This document shows positions 1 to 11,843 of a stretch of DNA of 64,000 bases, piece by piece (position 1 is the first letter of the stretch; each line of letters opens with the position of its first letter). The DNA is from Tetradesmus obliquus. Its lineage: Eukaryota > Chlorophyta > Chlorophyceae > Sphaeropleales > Scenedesmaceae. The position numbers and the translations under genes are program-made. The notes below the pieces were generated by a model. The model made no database searches. It was given only the letters and a program-made list of their open reading frames with translations, and was not told the origin of the DNA. The stretch is taken from positions 7,299,001-7,363,000 of the forward strand of contig CP126194.1 of assembly GCA_030272155.1 (NCBI GenBank), written 5' to 3'.

Positions 1-1629
1 TGCGGCTGCGGCTGCTGCTGCTGCTGCTGTGGTGCTGCTGCTGGCATCTGCTGCTGCACCGCACACATTCCAGCAGGGTCAGCACCAGGCATTTGCTGCT
101 GCTGCTGCTGCTGCTGCTGCTGAAGCTGCTGCTGCAGCTCCCATGGTTGTTGCTGCCACTCACGCCGCTGCCACTGCTGCTGCCGCAACTGCTCCTGCAG
201 CTGCGGCCACGGCACCTGCGGCAACTGCTGCTGCTGCTGCTGCCACTGCCTGTGCCTGCCAAGGTGTGGCAGCGGCGGCAGCTGCTGTGCTGGCCGAGCC
301 ATCTGCTGTGGCTGTTGCCAACCCTGAACAGGACTAGGAAACGGCTGCCGCTGCTGCTGCTGCTGCAGTGTGTATTGCTGCGGCTGACGCCCAGGCATTG
401 GTGTCTGCTGCTGCCATTGCTGCTGCTGCTGCCATTGCTGCTGCTGCTGCCGTAGACCCAGGTAGTCGTACTGCTGTGCTGCTGGTGCTGCACGTGCCGC
501 AGGTGATGCCGGCAAGTCACTACTTGGCTGCCCAGCAGCAGCAGCGGGGTCTTCTCGCTGTTGCTGCTGCTGCTGCTCATCTGCATTGCTGCTATACACT
601 GCTGCTGGTTCTTCAGCGGCTGGCGCGCTGTACAGAGGTGCCGGTGCCACACCAGCTGCGCCCTGCTGCTGCTGCTGCTGCTGGCCCTGCCAGAAAGCTC
701 CTCCGCTTGAGCTGGGCATTCCTGGGCGGGGGTTGCGCTGATACAGAGCCTTGTCCTGCAGCAGCAGCAAGAACAACGGCACACATCTGAGCAGGCGCAG
801 TGCATGCAGCAGACGCATCCCCGATGCATTCAATCAAGAGGATTTCAGCATGCAGCGTGCGCACGTGGATGGGCTCCACACTGCACCTTGCAGCAGCCCA
901 AGTCCAGTGGCGCCTGCCTGCACACGGTGTCAAAGACAGCAATCACGCATTTATGCAAAAACACAGGCCTCTGAACCTTTCAGCAGTTGAAATGCAGTGT
1001 TGAGGCCCTGTCCTCTGCGGAATGGCCTCTAGCTCCCACATGCATGCACCCCCCACGTGGACATTGACAGGCCCCCTCCCTTGTAGTGGTTGAACAGTTC
1101 AAGGCTGGTGCCAAACCCCGTGACATTGGATCGCGCCACACACACGCAGACACCTTTCGCACAAGGAACACACCTTGCAGCGGTGAAACAGAATCAAGCA
1201 TACACACAGCCAGGCGCCCTTACTCTGTAACGGTCTAAGTCCAGCGAGACCTGTCTATACTCAGGCCAGCAAATATGCGGGCAGCCTGGTGACAGCCCGG
1301 CCACCTGCCTGCAGACACATGCAGATCTTAGGGTTTGCACACCGCCAGTTGCCCCCACCTTGTAACAGTCAAAGTCCAGCGCGCCATGTCTGTACTCAGC
1401 CAGCAGGTGTGTGGGGAAGTGGGCACCAGCCCCGCCACCTGCCTCTGCACACACAACATGGCACACACCCATGGCTGCTGCGCCCTCACCTTGTAACAGT
1501 CAAAGTCCAGCGCGACGTGCCTGTACTCGGCCAGCAGGTGTGTGGGGTAGATGGGCACCAGGGCCTGCAGCTCAGCCAGCTTGGACTGGCGGCGCGCCTC
1601 AAAGACATGCACGGGCTGGCGCTTCTCCT

Positions 1630-1680
<51 letters not shown>

Positions 1681-4600
1681 CAGTGAGGCAGGCAAGGCAG
1701 GCACAGCGGTATAACATGCACACCCTGCAGCCCCATGCGCCACATGCCTGCCGCAATCTTCGCTGCAGATGCCGTGGCTGCGCTGCACCAACACACGCCT
1801 CCTGCTTTGTCACTGATGCGCCAGACACACCCATTGATCATCAGAGAACAAAGCCATCGTCACCGCAGCGCTGCTGCTGGTCGAGCCCCAGTCCACTCAA
1901 CATCCTGGTGTAAGACCCCAAACCACAGCATACACAACCAGCTTCTGGCAAACAACCGCTGCCTCACCGGAGGCGTCTCCACCCAGGGCCGCCGCTGCTG
2001 CTCGTTTATGCGGCTGGCCGCAGACAGGCGCCGCAGGTACTCCCGCAAGTGGGACTCTGCTGGCAATCGACATGCCGCTGTGTTACCTGTCCCCCTCCTG
2101 GCAGGGGCGACTCAGCCAGACAACAAGAAGCCACCGGCACTGCCCACACGCTGGTCAAGCCCAGTCCCTGGCAACTAGACCCTGGCAACTAGACCCTGGC
2201 AACTAGACCCTGGTAACTAGAAACACATTCTCGCTGTTCATGCCTCGCTGTTCATGCCTCGCTGTTCATGCCTCACCGGCGGCGTCTTCTCCCAGGCCCG
2301 CCGCTGCTGCTCGTTGATGCGGCTGGCTGCCGCAATGCGCCGCAGGTACTCCCGCAGGTAGGACTCCGCAGTGGCCCGCAGCGCCACCAGCACGGCCCGC
2401 TGCTGCGCGGCACGCTGCACGTACGCCTCGTCGCCTGCTGCGGCGGCGGCCGCTGCTGCTTTGTCCAGCACAGCCTGCGGGGTGAATGAGTGTGCGTGAG
2501 TGCGTCAGCAGTGACTGGTGAGGGCGGTGCTCAACAGCGGACACTGCTGCTGCCAGTGCCTTGCCTGACGGCAGCAGACGCACGCCTCACGCATCTCTGT
2601 TGTAGTCACACGCAACATCTTCTTTACCAACAGTGCCGAGTGATCTATTGATGAAAGTAAAATAACAATCCGCACCTGGCCGTCGTTCATGCGCGCCACC
2701 ATGCCCGCCACGTCCTCCCGCTCCTTGGCCAGCTCAGGCGCTTCTAACACAGCGCCCTGATCACGCACAGCCTCCGCAAGCAGCTGCAGCCGCCGCCACA
2801 GCGCGGTCAGCGCGTTGGCAGACAGGCTCAGCCGGCGTTCCACCTGCTGACGGCTGCAGCGCGGAAGGGGGCACGAGAATGCAGCGCAGGTGTGGGGTTT
2901 GATTAGGTGTAGGGTTGGGGCGTGGAGTGATACTGTAGCACATACACTTGGTGCGATGCTGTAGCACATGCCATAAGAAACACATGCGCTGCTGCTGCTG
3001 CTGCACAGCTGATATCGTTCACAACACATTCATTGGCGCAGCAGCCGGTGCATTTCCTGAGTGCATTTTGCACAACACACACCACGCCAACCGCTGCCGC
3101 CGCGGCTGCTGCTGTTCACAGCCCACACTCATTCGCGCAGCAGGCAGTGCAAGTCCTTGGCGCTCAAGCCTTGACAAGCACAGACGCTGCTGCTGCTGCT
3201 GCTGCTTCTGCTTTTGTTCGGTGGTTCAACATCACAGCACACTCACTCGCGCAGCAGCCGGTGCATGCCCTTGGCGCTCATGGCGCGGAAGTGCGCCTGC
3301 ACAGCCGCGCTGTTGCGCACGTAACACTGCTGCAGGATCAGCCGCTCCACCCAGGGCTTGGAGGGGTCGCCCATCATGGCCTGCGGGGGTTGAGGGTTTG
3401 ACGTTTAGGTTTGCGCAGTGTAGGTTTAGCGCAGCAGATACAAGACGCACGTTTGGTATGACGTGGCATCCGATGTAGATGGTCACATGCTGTGCAAGAA
3501 TGTTGTTGCAGCCAACACGCAGCGCTTTGCGGGCCCCCAGCATGGTGTAAAAGGGTAAACGTGCATGCAGGTCATGCATTACAAGCTAGATGGTCCCCCC
3601 AAAGGCCATCAGCATGGTGAAATGTGCTTCTAGAGCAGGATGGAAGAGATTGCAAGATGGCCGATGCGCCACAAGACAAGCTGCCAGCGATTGCTGACAC
3701 GAAGCGCTGCTATGGTGCTGCAAGGGATGAGATGTACAGCTGTACGATGGCGCAGCAGCAGGCTTCCGACCTTCGCTTCAACCAGAGAACAACGCTCTCA
3801 ATATTCTGCTTCTGCTTCTGCTGCTGTCGCATCCTGAGGTAGATGCGGCAACTAACTCCGAACTACTGCTCTCACTACAAGCCGAGCCGACCCACCATGA
3901 AGTGCCGCAGCTCTCTCTCCCACACAGCTTTGCGCGGAATGCTCGCCACACTCGCTGCTGTTGCTGCTGCTGGATCCAAGACACCTGCTACATCTTGATC
4001 CTGGCTAGCTTCTGCGCCATCAGCCTGACCAGAGAACCCTGCAGCTTCTTCTTCTTCCGCTGATGCTTCTGCTACTGCTGTGCGTGAGGAGGCTGCTGGC
4101 TGCGAAGGCACCGCAGCAGTGGCAGCGGCGACAGCAGCGGCAGCAGCAGCGGCAGCTGCACGAGCAGCTGTCAGGGAGTCAGCAATGCTGCTGCTGCTGC
4201 TGCCAGAGCCAGCCTTGCCTGCTCCAGTGCTTGCACGCCTGCCTTGTCTGGGGTTATCACTGCCGCTGCTGCTCTTGCTGCTGCTGCTGGATCGCCTGAA
4301 GGGTTTCCTTGCACCAGTTGCTGGCTGTGGTGTGTACGGCTGATTCACAACACCACTGACAGGCTCTGCAGAATGTATCGCTGCATCGGCTGCAGCTGGC
4401 AACTGTGGTGAGCTGACAGAGCGCCTGTCTGCTGCTGCCACAGCCACTGATTCTGCTGCGTCAGCAGGTGTCACTTTCCTTGGCCTGCCCCTGGGCCTGC
4501 GCTGCGGCACCGGCACTATGTCGTTTTGTGTTTGTTGTGCAACATCTGATGAGATCGCTGCAGCTAGCAGTGGCCGATGCCTGGTAGAAGCAGCAGTAGC

Positions 4601-4708
4601 AGCAGCATGAGGCCGCTGGTACAGATGTGCTTTGGTAGGAAGCCCTCGAAGCTGAGATAACGACTGTTGCATGTTTAACACCTTGCTGTAGGCAGCTTTT
4701 GTGTCCAT
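1..4708 (-). CDS. AT-hook, Q/W-rich C-terminal protein; 3' end beyond window
   Basis: I do not recognise the family. Six exons join without any phase conflict: 4708-3896, 3380-3247, 2853-2676, 2474-2277, 1627-1490 and 755 to the left edge. The first exon gives 271 residues: a basic, Ala/Ser-rich start, an AT-hook-like RRPRGRPRK at residues 70-78, then low-complexity Ala/Ser. Residues about 272-487 (exons 2-5) look like a folded helical core, with many Leu/Arg/Glu heptad-like stretches such as ALWRRLQLLAEAV and SYLREYLRRIAAASR. The last exon is at least 250 codons of Gln/Trp/Pro/Ala-rich sequence with no stop, and runs off the window. AT-hook plus Q-rich tail suggests a nuclear DNA-associated protein; that is inference. 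Introns carry degenerate copies of exons 2, 4 and 5 (listed separately). The gene model is fairly firm; the function is unknown. Confidence 0.7.
1191..1495 (-). repeat. Two degenerate tandem copies of the exon 5 3' end with its donor
   Basis: The end of exon 5 (donor at 1490/1489) is repeated downstream in the intron with junctions at about 1359 and 1224, periods 131 and 135 bp. Copy 2 keeps an AAG|GTGGGG-like donor and an upstream pyrimidine-rich AG. Copy 3 has lost the GT. The copies still translate as variants of PTHLLAEYRH...ALDFDCYK. Confidence 0.8.
1630..1683. repeat. (CAG)n tract at a 3' splice site
   Basis: About 17 CAG units, read as CTG on the coding minus strand. The tract ends exactly at the AG of the exon 5 acceptor. 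Confidence 0.9.
1973..2065 (-). repeat. Echo of the exon 4 3' half with donor
   Basis: A degenerate copy of 2272-2370, offset 299 bp, lying in the following intron. It translates as LREYLRRLSAASRINEQQRR against LREYLRRIAAASRINEQQRR in the exon. The GTGAGG donor is kept. No strong acceptor precedes it, so it reads as a pseudo-exon. Confidence 0.8.
2166..2272. repeat. Two adjacent 14-bp minisatellites
   Basis: Four units of ccctggcaactaga (the last with one change) at 2166-2221 and three perfect units of tcgctgttcatgcc at 2231-2272. The second array abuts the exon 4 donor at 2276. Both have a 14 bp unit but unrelated sequence. Confidence 0.9.
3024..3175 (-). repeat. Two echoes of the exon 2 donor end
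   Basis: The last ~45 bp of exon 2 plus its GTGAGT donor (3246-3241) is repeated with junctions near 3132 and 3033. Offsets are about 114 and 99 bp. The donor region has drifted to GAATGAGT-like sequence in both copies. Confidence 0.7.
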
Positions 4709-5813
4709 GCAGCCTAATTCTGGAGCGAAACGCTCTACATGTCGGCACTGCTTCCCGGTCGAAAGCAGGCGCTACATTGAAACCAGATACGTTTTATGTC
4801 AAAGACGCCGTTGATGCAGCTGTGCTTGGCGATCATAGTGTGACACATCCAGTCCAGTGTTGCAGCTGTTGAGGGGTTTGTGCCAGCGTTGTTATGGGCC
4901 GCCGAGAGGGCCTCTCTGTACCTCAACGGCACTGATGTGCAGCTTTCACAAATTATATAAATACTGTTTGGAACAGTGCCACAAGGGTCTGCGTTGTGAT
5001 CGTGGTCCTACAAGCTGTTGACCATCCTTATCAAGAGCATGATTGTTCATATTGGAAGAGGGCACATGACAGGTTGGCGCACAATATCACACCTCTTGGT
5101 ATCATTGCGTATCCGGGAGTCAAGTGGCCATTCAATGAGATGGTTACCGCCAGCGGCTGCCCAACAGAAACCCTACTTGCTGCTTGTGTATCTGCAACTG
5201 CCTGCAGCACCTGCTGCCGGTGCTGCTAGGCAGAGCGGCGAGCCAGCCAATACACGGTCGGCAACCACGTTAGCTTGCAGCTGCTGCTACTGCTCTTGCC
5301 GTACGGCCGTCCCTAGCAGTAGCAGCTGCACAAACCGCTGCTACAGCAGCAACGCAGCTGCAGCTGCAGCCGCCGCTTGCTGCTGCCTCTGCTGCAGCTG
5401 CCACACCACCTGCTGCTGCTTGCATGCACCAGCTGCCTGCGTCTTCACCTTGCACGCCGCCTGAACAGCACAATAACAGCAGCAGTGTTGCAACTACGTT
5501 AGGCACAAAGACTACCAACACGTGGGCTGGTGATGTTGACAGCAAAAACCACTCACAAACAGGCGGGCTGCCAAAATAGTTGGAGTTGCCGTGAGCATAA
5601 GCTCCAGCCATTTAAAAAGGAAGCATAGCTGCTCATGTCTGCCACTTGGTAACAATGCAATCACTAAGATCATGCACTGCTATTAGCATGGCAAGCTGCT
5701 GTCGCACCCTTGTTTAAACGCCTGTTGCGGCCACGTCAGGCTGCAGGGTTAGTGGAGGGTGCAGAGCCGGGTATCAGCAAAACACAACGCCTGATACAAC
5801 AAACACCACTAAA
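4709..5813. other. Intergenic region, promoter of the AT-hook gene
   Basis: No convincing gene. It holds the upstream region of the minus-strand AT-hook gene and ends at the RPS15A polyadenylation signal. A minus open frame at 5611-5270 is Ala/Cys-rich translated CAG repeat and I do not call it a gene. Confidence 0.5.
4952..4963 (-). promoter_or_regulatory. TATA-like box for the AT-hook gene
   Basis: On the minus strand this reads TATTTATATAATT, about 245 bp upstream of the ATG at 4708, in an otherwise GC-rich region. Placement is inferred. Confidence 0.35.
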
Positions 5814-5818
5814 TTACA
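5814..5818 (-). terminator. TGTAA polyadenylation signal, RPS15A
   Basis: TGTAA on the minus strand, about 385 bp past the stop codon and just beyond the two 3'-end echoes. The echoes would therefore lie in the 3' UTR. Confidence 0.5.
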
Positions 5819-5849
5819 AACTGTATCGTGACACCTAACGATCACACCT

Positions 5850-6130
5850 GCAGGTCAGTAGAAGCAGCCCAGTACCTTGCCTCTTGCCCACATCCGCACC
5901 AAGACTTGAAGATGACACAAGCAAAAACACAACGAACACCATGCTTCACATTCCCACCCGTGCTGCAGCGGACGGATCCCAGCGCCTTGGGCCCCCCATA
6001 GCACCCAAACCACATAAACAAACCGCAAACAAGCATGGATACAAGCACCTACAAACCCCAAAGCCGCACCTGGTCTTCAGTAGAAGAAGCACAGCACCTT
6101 GCCTCCCACGCCAACCTCCCACGCCAACCC
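5850..6130 (-). repeat. Two echoes of the RPS15A C-terminal codons and stop
   Basis: The last ~40 bp of the coding region (GGKVLGFFY-stop, with TGA at 6204-6202) recurs with its stop at 6079-6077 and 5857-5855. Offsets are 125 and 222 bp. Both copies are degenerate, and both are downstream of the true stop. Confidence 0.85.
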
Positions 6131-6201
6131 CACACAAGACAATCTCAAGTACACACATTGCATTATACCATTCCTTATCCCCGCCAACCCGCACCTGCTG
6201 C

Positions 6202-6443
6202 TCAGTAGAAGAAGCCCAGCACCTTGCCTCCCACGCCCTTGCGGCGCGCCTCCTCATGGTCCATGATGCCGCTGCTGGTGGTCAGCACGATCACGCCAAA
6301 CTGGCGCGAAGGCAGCAGGCGCGCCACCCAGGCCTCCACATCATGGTGGCTGATGTCGTAGCGGGGGCTGATCACGCCGCACTTGTTCAGGCGGCCGTTG
6401 AGCTCCACCACGATCTTGCCGCCACGGTGGTCGTCCACAAACT

Positions 6444-6475
<32 letters not shown>

Positions 6476-8371
6476 GCGGAGGTCGGTTGAGCTCCACCAG
6501 GATCTTGCCACCGCGGTGGTCGTCAACAAGCTCGCATGGCACATCACAACACACATCCTTCACGTTTATTGCAAACTCTATGTTAACACACATAGCAGTG
6601 CATCACCCACAGCACAACACACAAGATGATGGCGCTAGGCTGCACAAGGTGTGCAGCAAGCGCGCACCAGCAGTAATAGAGCAAGCAAACAAGCCAATTC
6701 ACGTTTACCTCACGCCTGCATCACAACAGCACTGTCACACAAGCAGCCGCTGCTGCTGACCGCTGCCACTGGCATGCAATACTGCAGGTGCAACAGCTGT
6801 GTGCTTGCCCTGCTTCATGTACAACTGACCGCTGACAAAGCTAGGGAACTCCAGTTGCTGATGCAGCAACCTGCTTGCCACTTGCCACGTCAACATTCAC
6901 GAGCATGCTGCGCTGTCCCTGCTGCAATCACTGCAGATTGCCAGCTGCTCTTGCAAACAGGCCTGCTTCCAGCCCTGGCCCATGCCCTGCTCTGACCCAT
7001 GCACTGCCACCACCCCTGCTGCTGCTGCTGTTGCTGCTGCCGCCGCCACCCCTGCCACTGCTGTTGCTGCTGCCGCCACCACCCCTGCTGCTGCCACTGT
7101 GTGCCACCAGGCAGCCAGTTGTGCCGCACCTCAAACTCGCCGATGTAGCCGTGCTTCATCATGAGCTGCAGGAACTTGATGACCACCTTGCTGGCGGGGC
7201 GGATCAGCACCTGGCGCCTGCAGGAAGCAGCAGCAGCAGCAGCAGCAGGGCCAGGAAAAATGCTGAGAACAATGCTCGAAAGGCTGCTGCTGGTGTGCAA
7301 ATATATGATAGGTTGCTGCCAAGCAACTCAGCTACTGCAGAAGCACGAGCAGTTGCAGTTGCTCTAGGCAGCGCTAGAAATGCCCCGGGGAGGCTCGCAC
7401 TGCTGCTGCTATCACGCCACAGGCAGGCAAGCACGCTGCTGCCAAAAATGGCTGCTGCCTCTGAAATCACTGCCCCAGCATTGGTTTCGCCCCTGCTGCT
7501 GCTGCTTGTGAACTGGGACCGCATGCGGCATCTATGACTGCTCGCCGGCCGCTGCTGCACCCAAGCAGCTTGCCACGTGCTCAGGATGTGCCCTGCTGCT
7601 TTGTGTCAGCTGGGACGGGCCATGCTCAACCATATAGCTACAGCTTCTGTTGCTGCAGACAGGCCAGCCGCAGCTGTGCTACTGCTTTCCTCGCAGCTGT
7701 TGTGACCTGGCGCATGTGTGGCACCTGCTGCCCGCAGCACGACCAGCTGCTGCTGCTGCTGCTGCCCTGCTACTGCCGCCCTGATGCGGTGTGTGCCCTG
7801 CTAGCTGCATCCTGTTGGTATTGCTGCAGCCGCTACTCACTTGCCACGCTTCTCCGCGTTATACATAGTCTTGAGCGCATCTGCAAGCGCAAACGTCACA
7901 CCAGCAGGAGCAGCAGCATGCGTCACGCAGTGCGGCTGGCAGGGTTCAAGTGCAGCCTCGACCAGACCACGTGTGGAAGGTGAGTTGGGCTGTGATGTGA
8001 AGTAAGCACAGCCACCAGGTGTGCTCCTGTGCTTCTGCTTGAATTCCTGTTGCTGCTGCTGCTGCCTGTCAGAGTGGCCCGACTGCAGCTGCTGCTGTGA
8101 CACCTGCAGGTCTTTAAATCCACTGATCTAGCGCCAAACTCATGCTCGGTTTGTCGGTTTACGGTCATGCCACAGCAACGCGCCAGAAGAAAAGACGGCC
8201 AGGGCAAAGAAGGCAGGTCTGTGCCATGTCTGCTGAAGCATAGTCTGTAAGCCGCATATGATCCAGGTTAAGCTTTAAAACGTCCATCAACCCTACAAGG
8301 CCCCTAAATCAGACCTAGGGCCTCTGCTGCTCCAGCCCACACTCACCGCCCAGAACGCTGATGCGCACCAT
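6202..8371 (-). CDS. RPS15A: Cytosolic 40S ribosomal protein S15a (uS8 family)
   Basis: Four exons: 8371-8347, 7880-7841, 7217-7130 and 6441-6202. They join in phase to exactly 130 residues, the usual length of eukaryotic S15a. Diagnostic runs are [83 protein letters not shown] and the terminal GGKVLGFFY. The protein is a small-subunit rRNA-binding component of the cytosolic ribosome. The first exon is only 25 nt and the second 40 nt. A (CAG)n tract (6445-6474) lies directly before the exon 4 acceptor, and the start of exon 4 is partly duplicated behind it. The start is fixed by conservation. The identification is very secure. Confidence 0.97.
6445..6535 (-). repeat. CAG tract plus echo of the RPS15A exon 4 start
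   Basis: A (CAG)10 tract sits between exon 4 and a degenerate copy of its first ~45 bp (6489-6535, offset 89 bp). The copy reads [15 protein letters not shown] against [15 protein letters not shown] in the gene. It has no usable AG directly before it. Confidence 0.8.
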
Positions 8372-9187
8372 CTTGGCTGATGCTCTGAAAGCACTTTCCA
8401 AGTTAGTGCTGGTTGAAGAGGGCGAGACACTGCGGGCTGCGAACTTTTGTTTGCTTTGCCGGCGACCGTAAAACCTGACGCGCAGACATGGTGGGTCTCG
8501 GCCCAGGTTGCTTTGGGCGATGCTCAAAGCTTCATGGAACTTTACTTGGTTTTCCAACAAGTACTTGGGTGACCACGGAAGCAGCAAGCTCATGGTGTTC
8601 AACTGCTGTTGTTCCCACAGTACCTCCACAGGCTGGGCAATCCCCTGTGACAGCCATTCTACGGCCTGTTTTTTCATGTAGCTTGCTTATAAACTGCTTG
8701 CGACGTTACGCAGTCGAGAACCAGGGCCTCTGCACTCTAAGCACCAGCGCACCAGCTGTTGTACAGCCTCTTGCTGTAGCACAGCACAGCATGCTGCCTG
8801 GGCGCCGCCATGTCCCATGTGTGGTGGGCAGGTAAACTACAGCAGCACTCGCAGGCCGGACGAGGGAGTGCCAGTGCTCAACTGCTGCCAGCTGCCGGCT
8901 CGGAGCCGCTGCATGCTCTAGTATAGTGCAGTTGCCTGCTGCTGCCCACGTCAGGCGCATGCGATGCAGCATCAACTTGGTGCAAAACATGCAGCAGCTG
9001 TACCTGCTGGGTTTGGAGATGTTCTGGCAGCAGCTGCAAGCATGCCGGAGTACCTGTAGTATGACACAACCAGATGTTGTTGCGGCCACCACAGGCAGGC
9101 AGCCATGGCCTGATCTACTGGGCCCTTGTGCCGCACAGCACCTGTCCTACATGCATATGCAAAAAATATGCCTTCATCATCATCATA
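8372..9187. other. RPS15A upstream region
   Basis: No gene recognised between the RPS15A start and the 3' end of the next minus-strand gene. A TATAAG-like stretch on the minus strand at 8687-8693 could serve RPS15A. Several minus open frames here have no conserved content. Confidence 0.4.
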
Positions 9188-9192
9188 TTACA
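9188..9192 (-). terminator. TGTAA polyadenylation signal for the Q/R-rich gene
   Basis: TGTAA on the minus strand, about 640 bp past the stop at 9833. Confidence 0.4.
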
Positions 9193-9832
9193 CATCAAGC
9201 AATAGCATTGACGCATATGCCTTGGTCTTGGCAGCCGGCAGTTGCAACTGGTGGCACCATGAACCCCTCCCAACTGCATCGATGAGCTGCATGCATGCTA
9301 CAACATAACTCTGTGTCAAGGAGCAGCAGCAGGGCCGCTGCACGCAGTGCCGGGCTGACAAACAATGTCAGCAGGCTCGTATACCATGCTGTCACAGACC
9401 AGGCTCACAAGCTCACTGGGAAGCTCAGTGCGTGTCAAAGCCACCACCTGCTTCAGTCATCTGAGCCGCACCAGAAGCACCACTCACACAGCAGCTGCCA
9501 GCTGCTGATCAGCATCCCATGAGAGTCTCATGACAGCTTCATTTCAAAGCTGCCAGCAGCTGACGGGCCAGCCACGTTCCACAACACTGTTAGCCGTGTG
9601 CCGCTGCGCGCTGCTGTGCCTGGCTGATATGCTGCGAAGCAGCAGCCAGGCAGCAGGACAAGCTCCTGCAAGCACCCAGCGGCGCTGCTACAGGGCCAGC
9701 AGCACAAACGCTCGCATATGCATCGCGCAGCGGCGCCGCCGTTGTGTGCCTCACAGGACGATGCCTCTCTGGCACGCAAGCTGTGCATGCTGAAACATCC
9801 ACAGTGGCCCCAGCCAGTAGCAGCCGGCTGCT

Positions 9833-10256
9833 TCACACAGCCAGTACAGCAGCGCTGCCTGCAACATCTTCATGATCAGCCACTGCTCCTGCCCCATCAC
9901 CAGCAGCCTCAGCAACCTCAGCAGCCACCCAATCTGTGCAGCCTGCAGCACCGAACGCCCCTGCCTCCCCAGCTGCTGCAGCAGCTGCAGCAACTGTCTT
10001 CAGGTGCCCTGGCGCGGTCGCTGCAAGCGCTGCGCAAGCAGCTGCAGAAGCAACATGCGCTGCAGCATCGCATGCAGCTGCTGCTGGCTCCGTCGCTGCA
10101 AGCGCAGCAGCATCTGCAGTTGCCTCGGCGGCAGCAGCTGCTGCACACTCTGCCGCAGCAACTGCTGCTGTGCCAGCTGGCATGTCTCCGTGCTGTTCAT
10201 CAGCAGCAGTGCTGCTGCCAGGCTCAACCGGCTGAACTGGCTCAGCCGCTGCCCCA

Positions 10257-10294
<38 letters not shown>

Positions 10295-11801
10295 AGCACT
10301 TGCAGGTGCTGCCACACCTGGCGGCAACTCCTGCAGCGCCTGTTGCTGAGCTTCCAGCTGCTGCAGCTGCTGTGACCAGCCGTTGCGCAGCGCACGAGCC
10401 AGCTGCTTCGCCTGCTGCCTTTCCTCAACAGTAAACAGCTCCACAGCCCCCTCACCCTGCAGCCTCCCCAGCACCCCTTCAACGCTGCTGCTGCTGCTGT
10501 CTTTGCCAGGTGCAGCTGCTGCATCAGCACCCGTAGCAACCGCAAAGCGATGCTTCAGCATATCAAACTCAACAGGGAAGGGAGCAGCGGCCTCCAGCAG
10601 CTGCAGCACTTCATGCTGCAGCTCCTGAGGCGAGAGCGGGTGCTGCGGCACATAAAGCACGACAGCTGGCGGCAGCGCAGCAGCAGCACGTACAGCAGCA
10701 CCAGCAGCACCATTTGACTGGCCAGGGTGTGGTGCAGGTGCCTCGCTGCTGCCAGCAGCTGCAGCAGCCCTGCCCCTTGAGTCAGCATGAGCCGGCCTCT
10801 TGGAAGCAGCAGCGCCACCAGCAGCAGCACCAGCAGCACTTGGCTCGTCTTGCCGCTGCCGCTTGTTCTTGCTGCTGCTGCTGCCATCCCTGTTCCTGCC
10901 ATCCCGGTCCCTCAGCGGCAAGCTACTGTCCCTGTGCCCCCTGTCCCTAACACTGTCCCTCTCGCTTGCAGGCCTCTCGCGCTGCTGCACGCGCCCACCC
11001 CTGCTGCTGCTGTTGTCCCGCCCTCTGCCTCTGCCGTCCCTGTCACCCCGGTGATCTGGCCTGTCCCTGTCCTGAGGCCTTTCCCTGTCCCAGGACCTCT
11101 CCCTATGCCCCCTGTCGCTAACCCCACTCCACTCCCTCTCCCTGCCATGCCACTGCTGCTGCTGCACTGGACGCTCGTTTGGCCAGCCAGCTGCACCCAC
11201 AGAGCCACCGCGGCCATGCACACCCTGGCTGCTGCTGTGACTGCCGCGGCTAGCAGCATACACCCCTACAGGCGCTGGAGCATCCCGCCTGTGTGGCACC
11301 TGCTGCGGCAGCCTCTCCTGCTTGCCAGGGTATCCTGCATAGTACGGGTCGGCCTGCGGCCTGTCGTACGAGCCTGCAGCAACAGGCTCGTGCCTGGTAC
11401 GATGACCACCACCAGCAGCAGCATAAGCAGGCCTGCCATATGGATCATCGGGCTGCGGAGAGTAGCGACTCACAGGAGGTGGCTGCCGGTCCTGCTGCTG
11501 TTGCTGCCGCCAGCCGCCGGCACTGCTGCTGCCATGCAGTGGCTGCTGCTGCTGGTAGTGACCCGGCTGATCCTGCTGCCAGGAGGCTTGCCTACTGTAG
11601 CCTACAGGCTGCTGCTGCTGTTGCTGCGGCAGCTGCTGTGAAGGTGGCTGGCTGTAGCTTGACCGCTGGCTGTATGTGTCAGTGTAGCTGTGCTGCTGCT
11701 CTGGTTGGCGGTGGTCCCCGGCAACATACCGCTGCTGCTGTTGAATACCCTCTCTGCTGTAGGGCTGCTGCTGTGGCTGCTGGTACCCACGCGGGCTGTA
11801 C

Positions 11802-11843
<42 letters not shown>

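Noticed and set aside
29-790. Plus-strand Ala/Leu-rich open frames at the left edge
   Set aside because: They are the complement of CAG repeats. The minus strand reads a coherent Q/W/P-rich exon with in-phase splicing to upstream exons.
4063-4343. Plus-strand Leu/Ala frames
   Set aside because: Shadow of the first AT-hook-gene exon.
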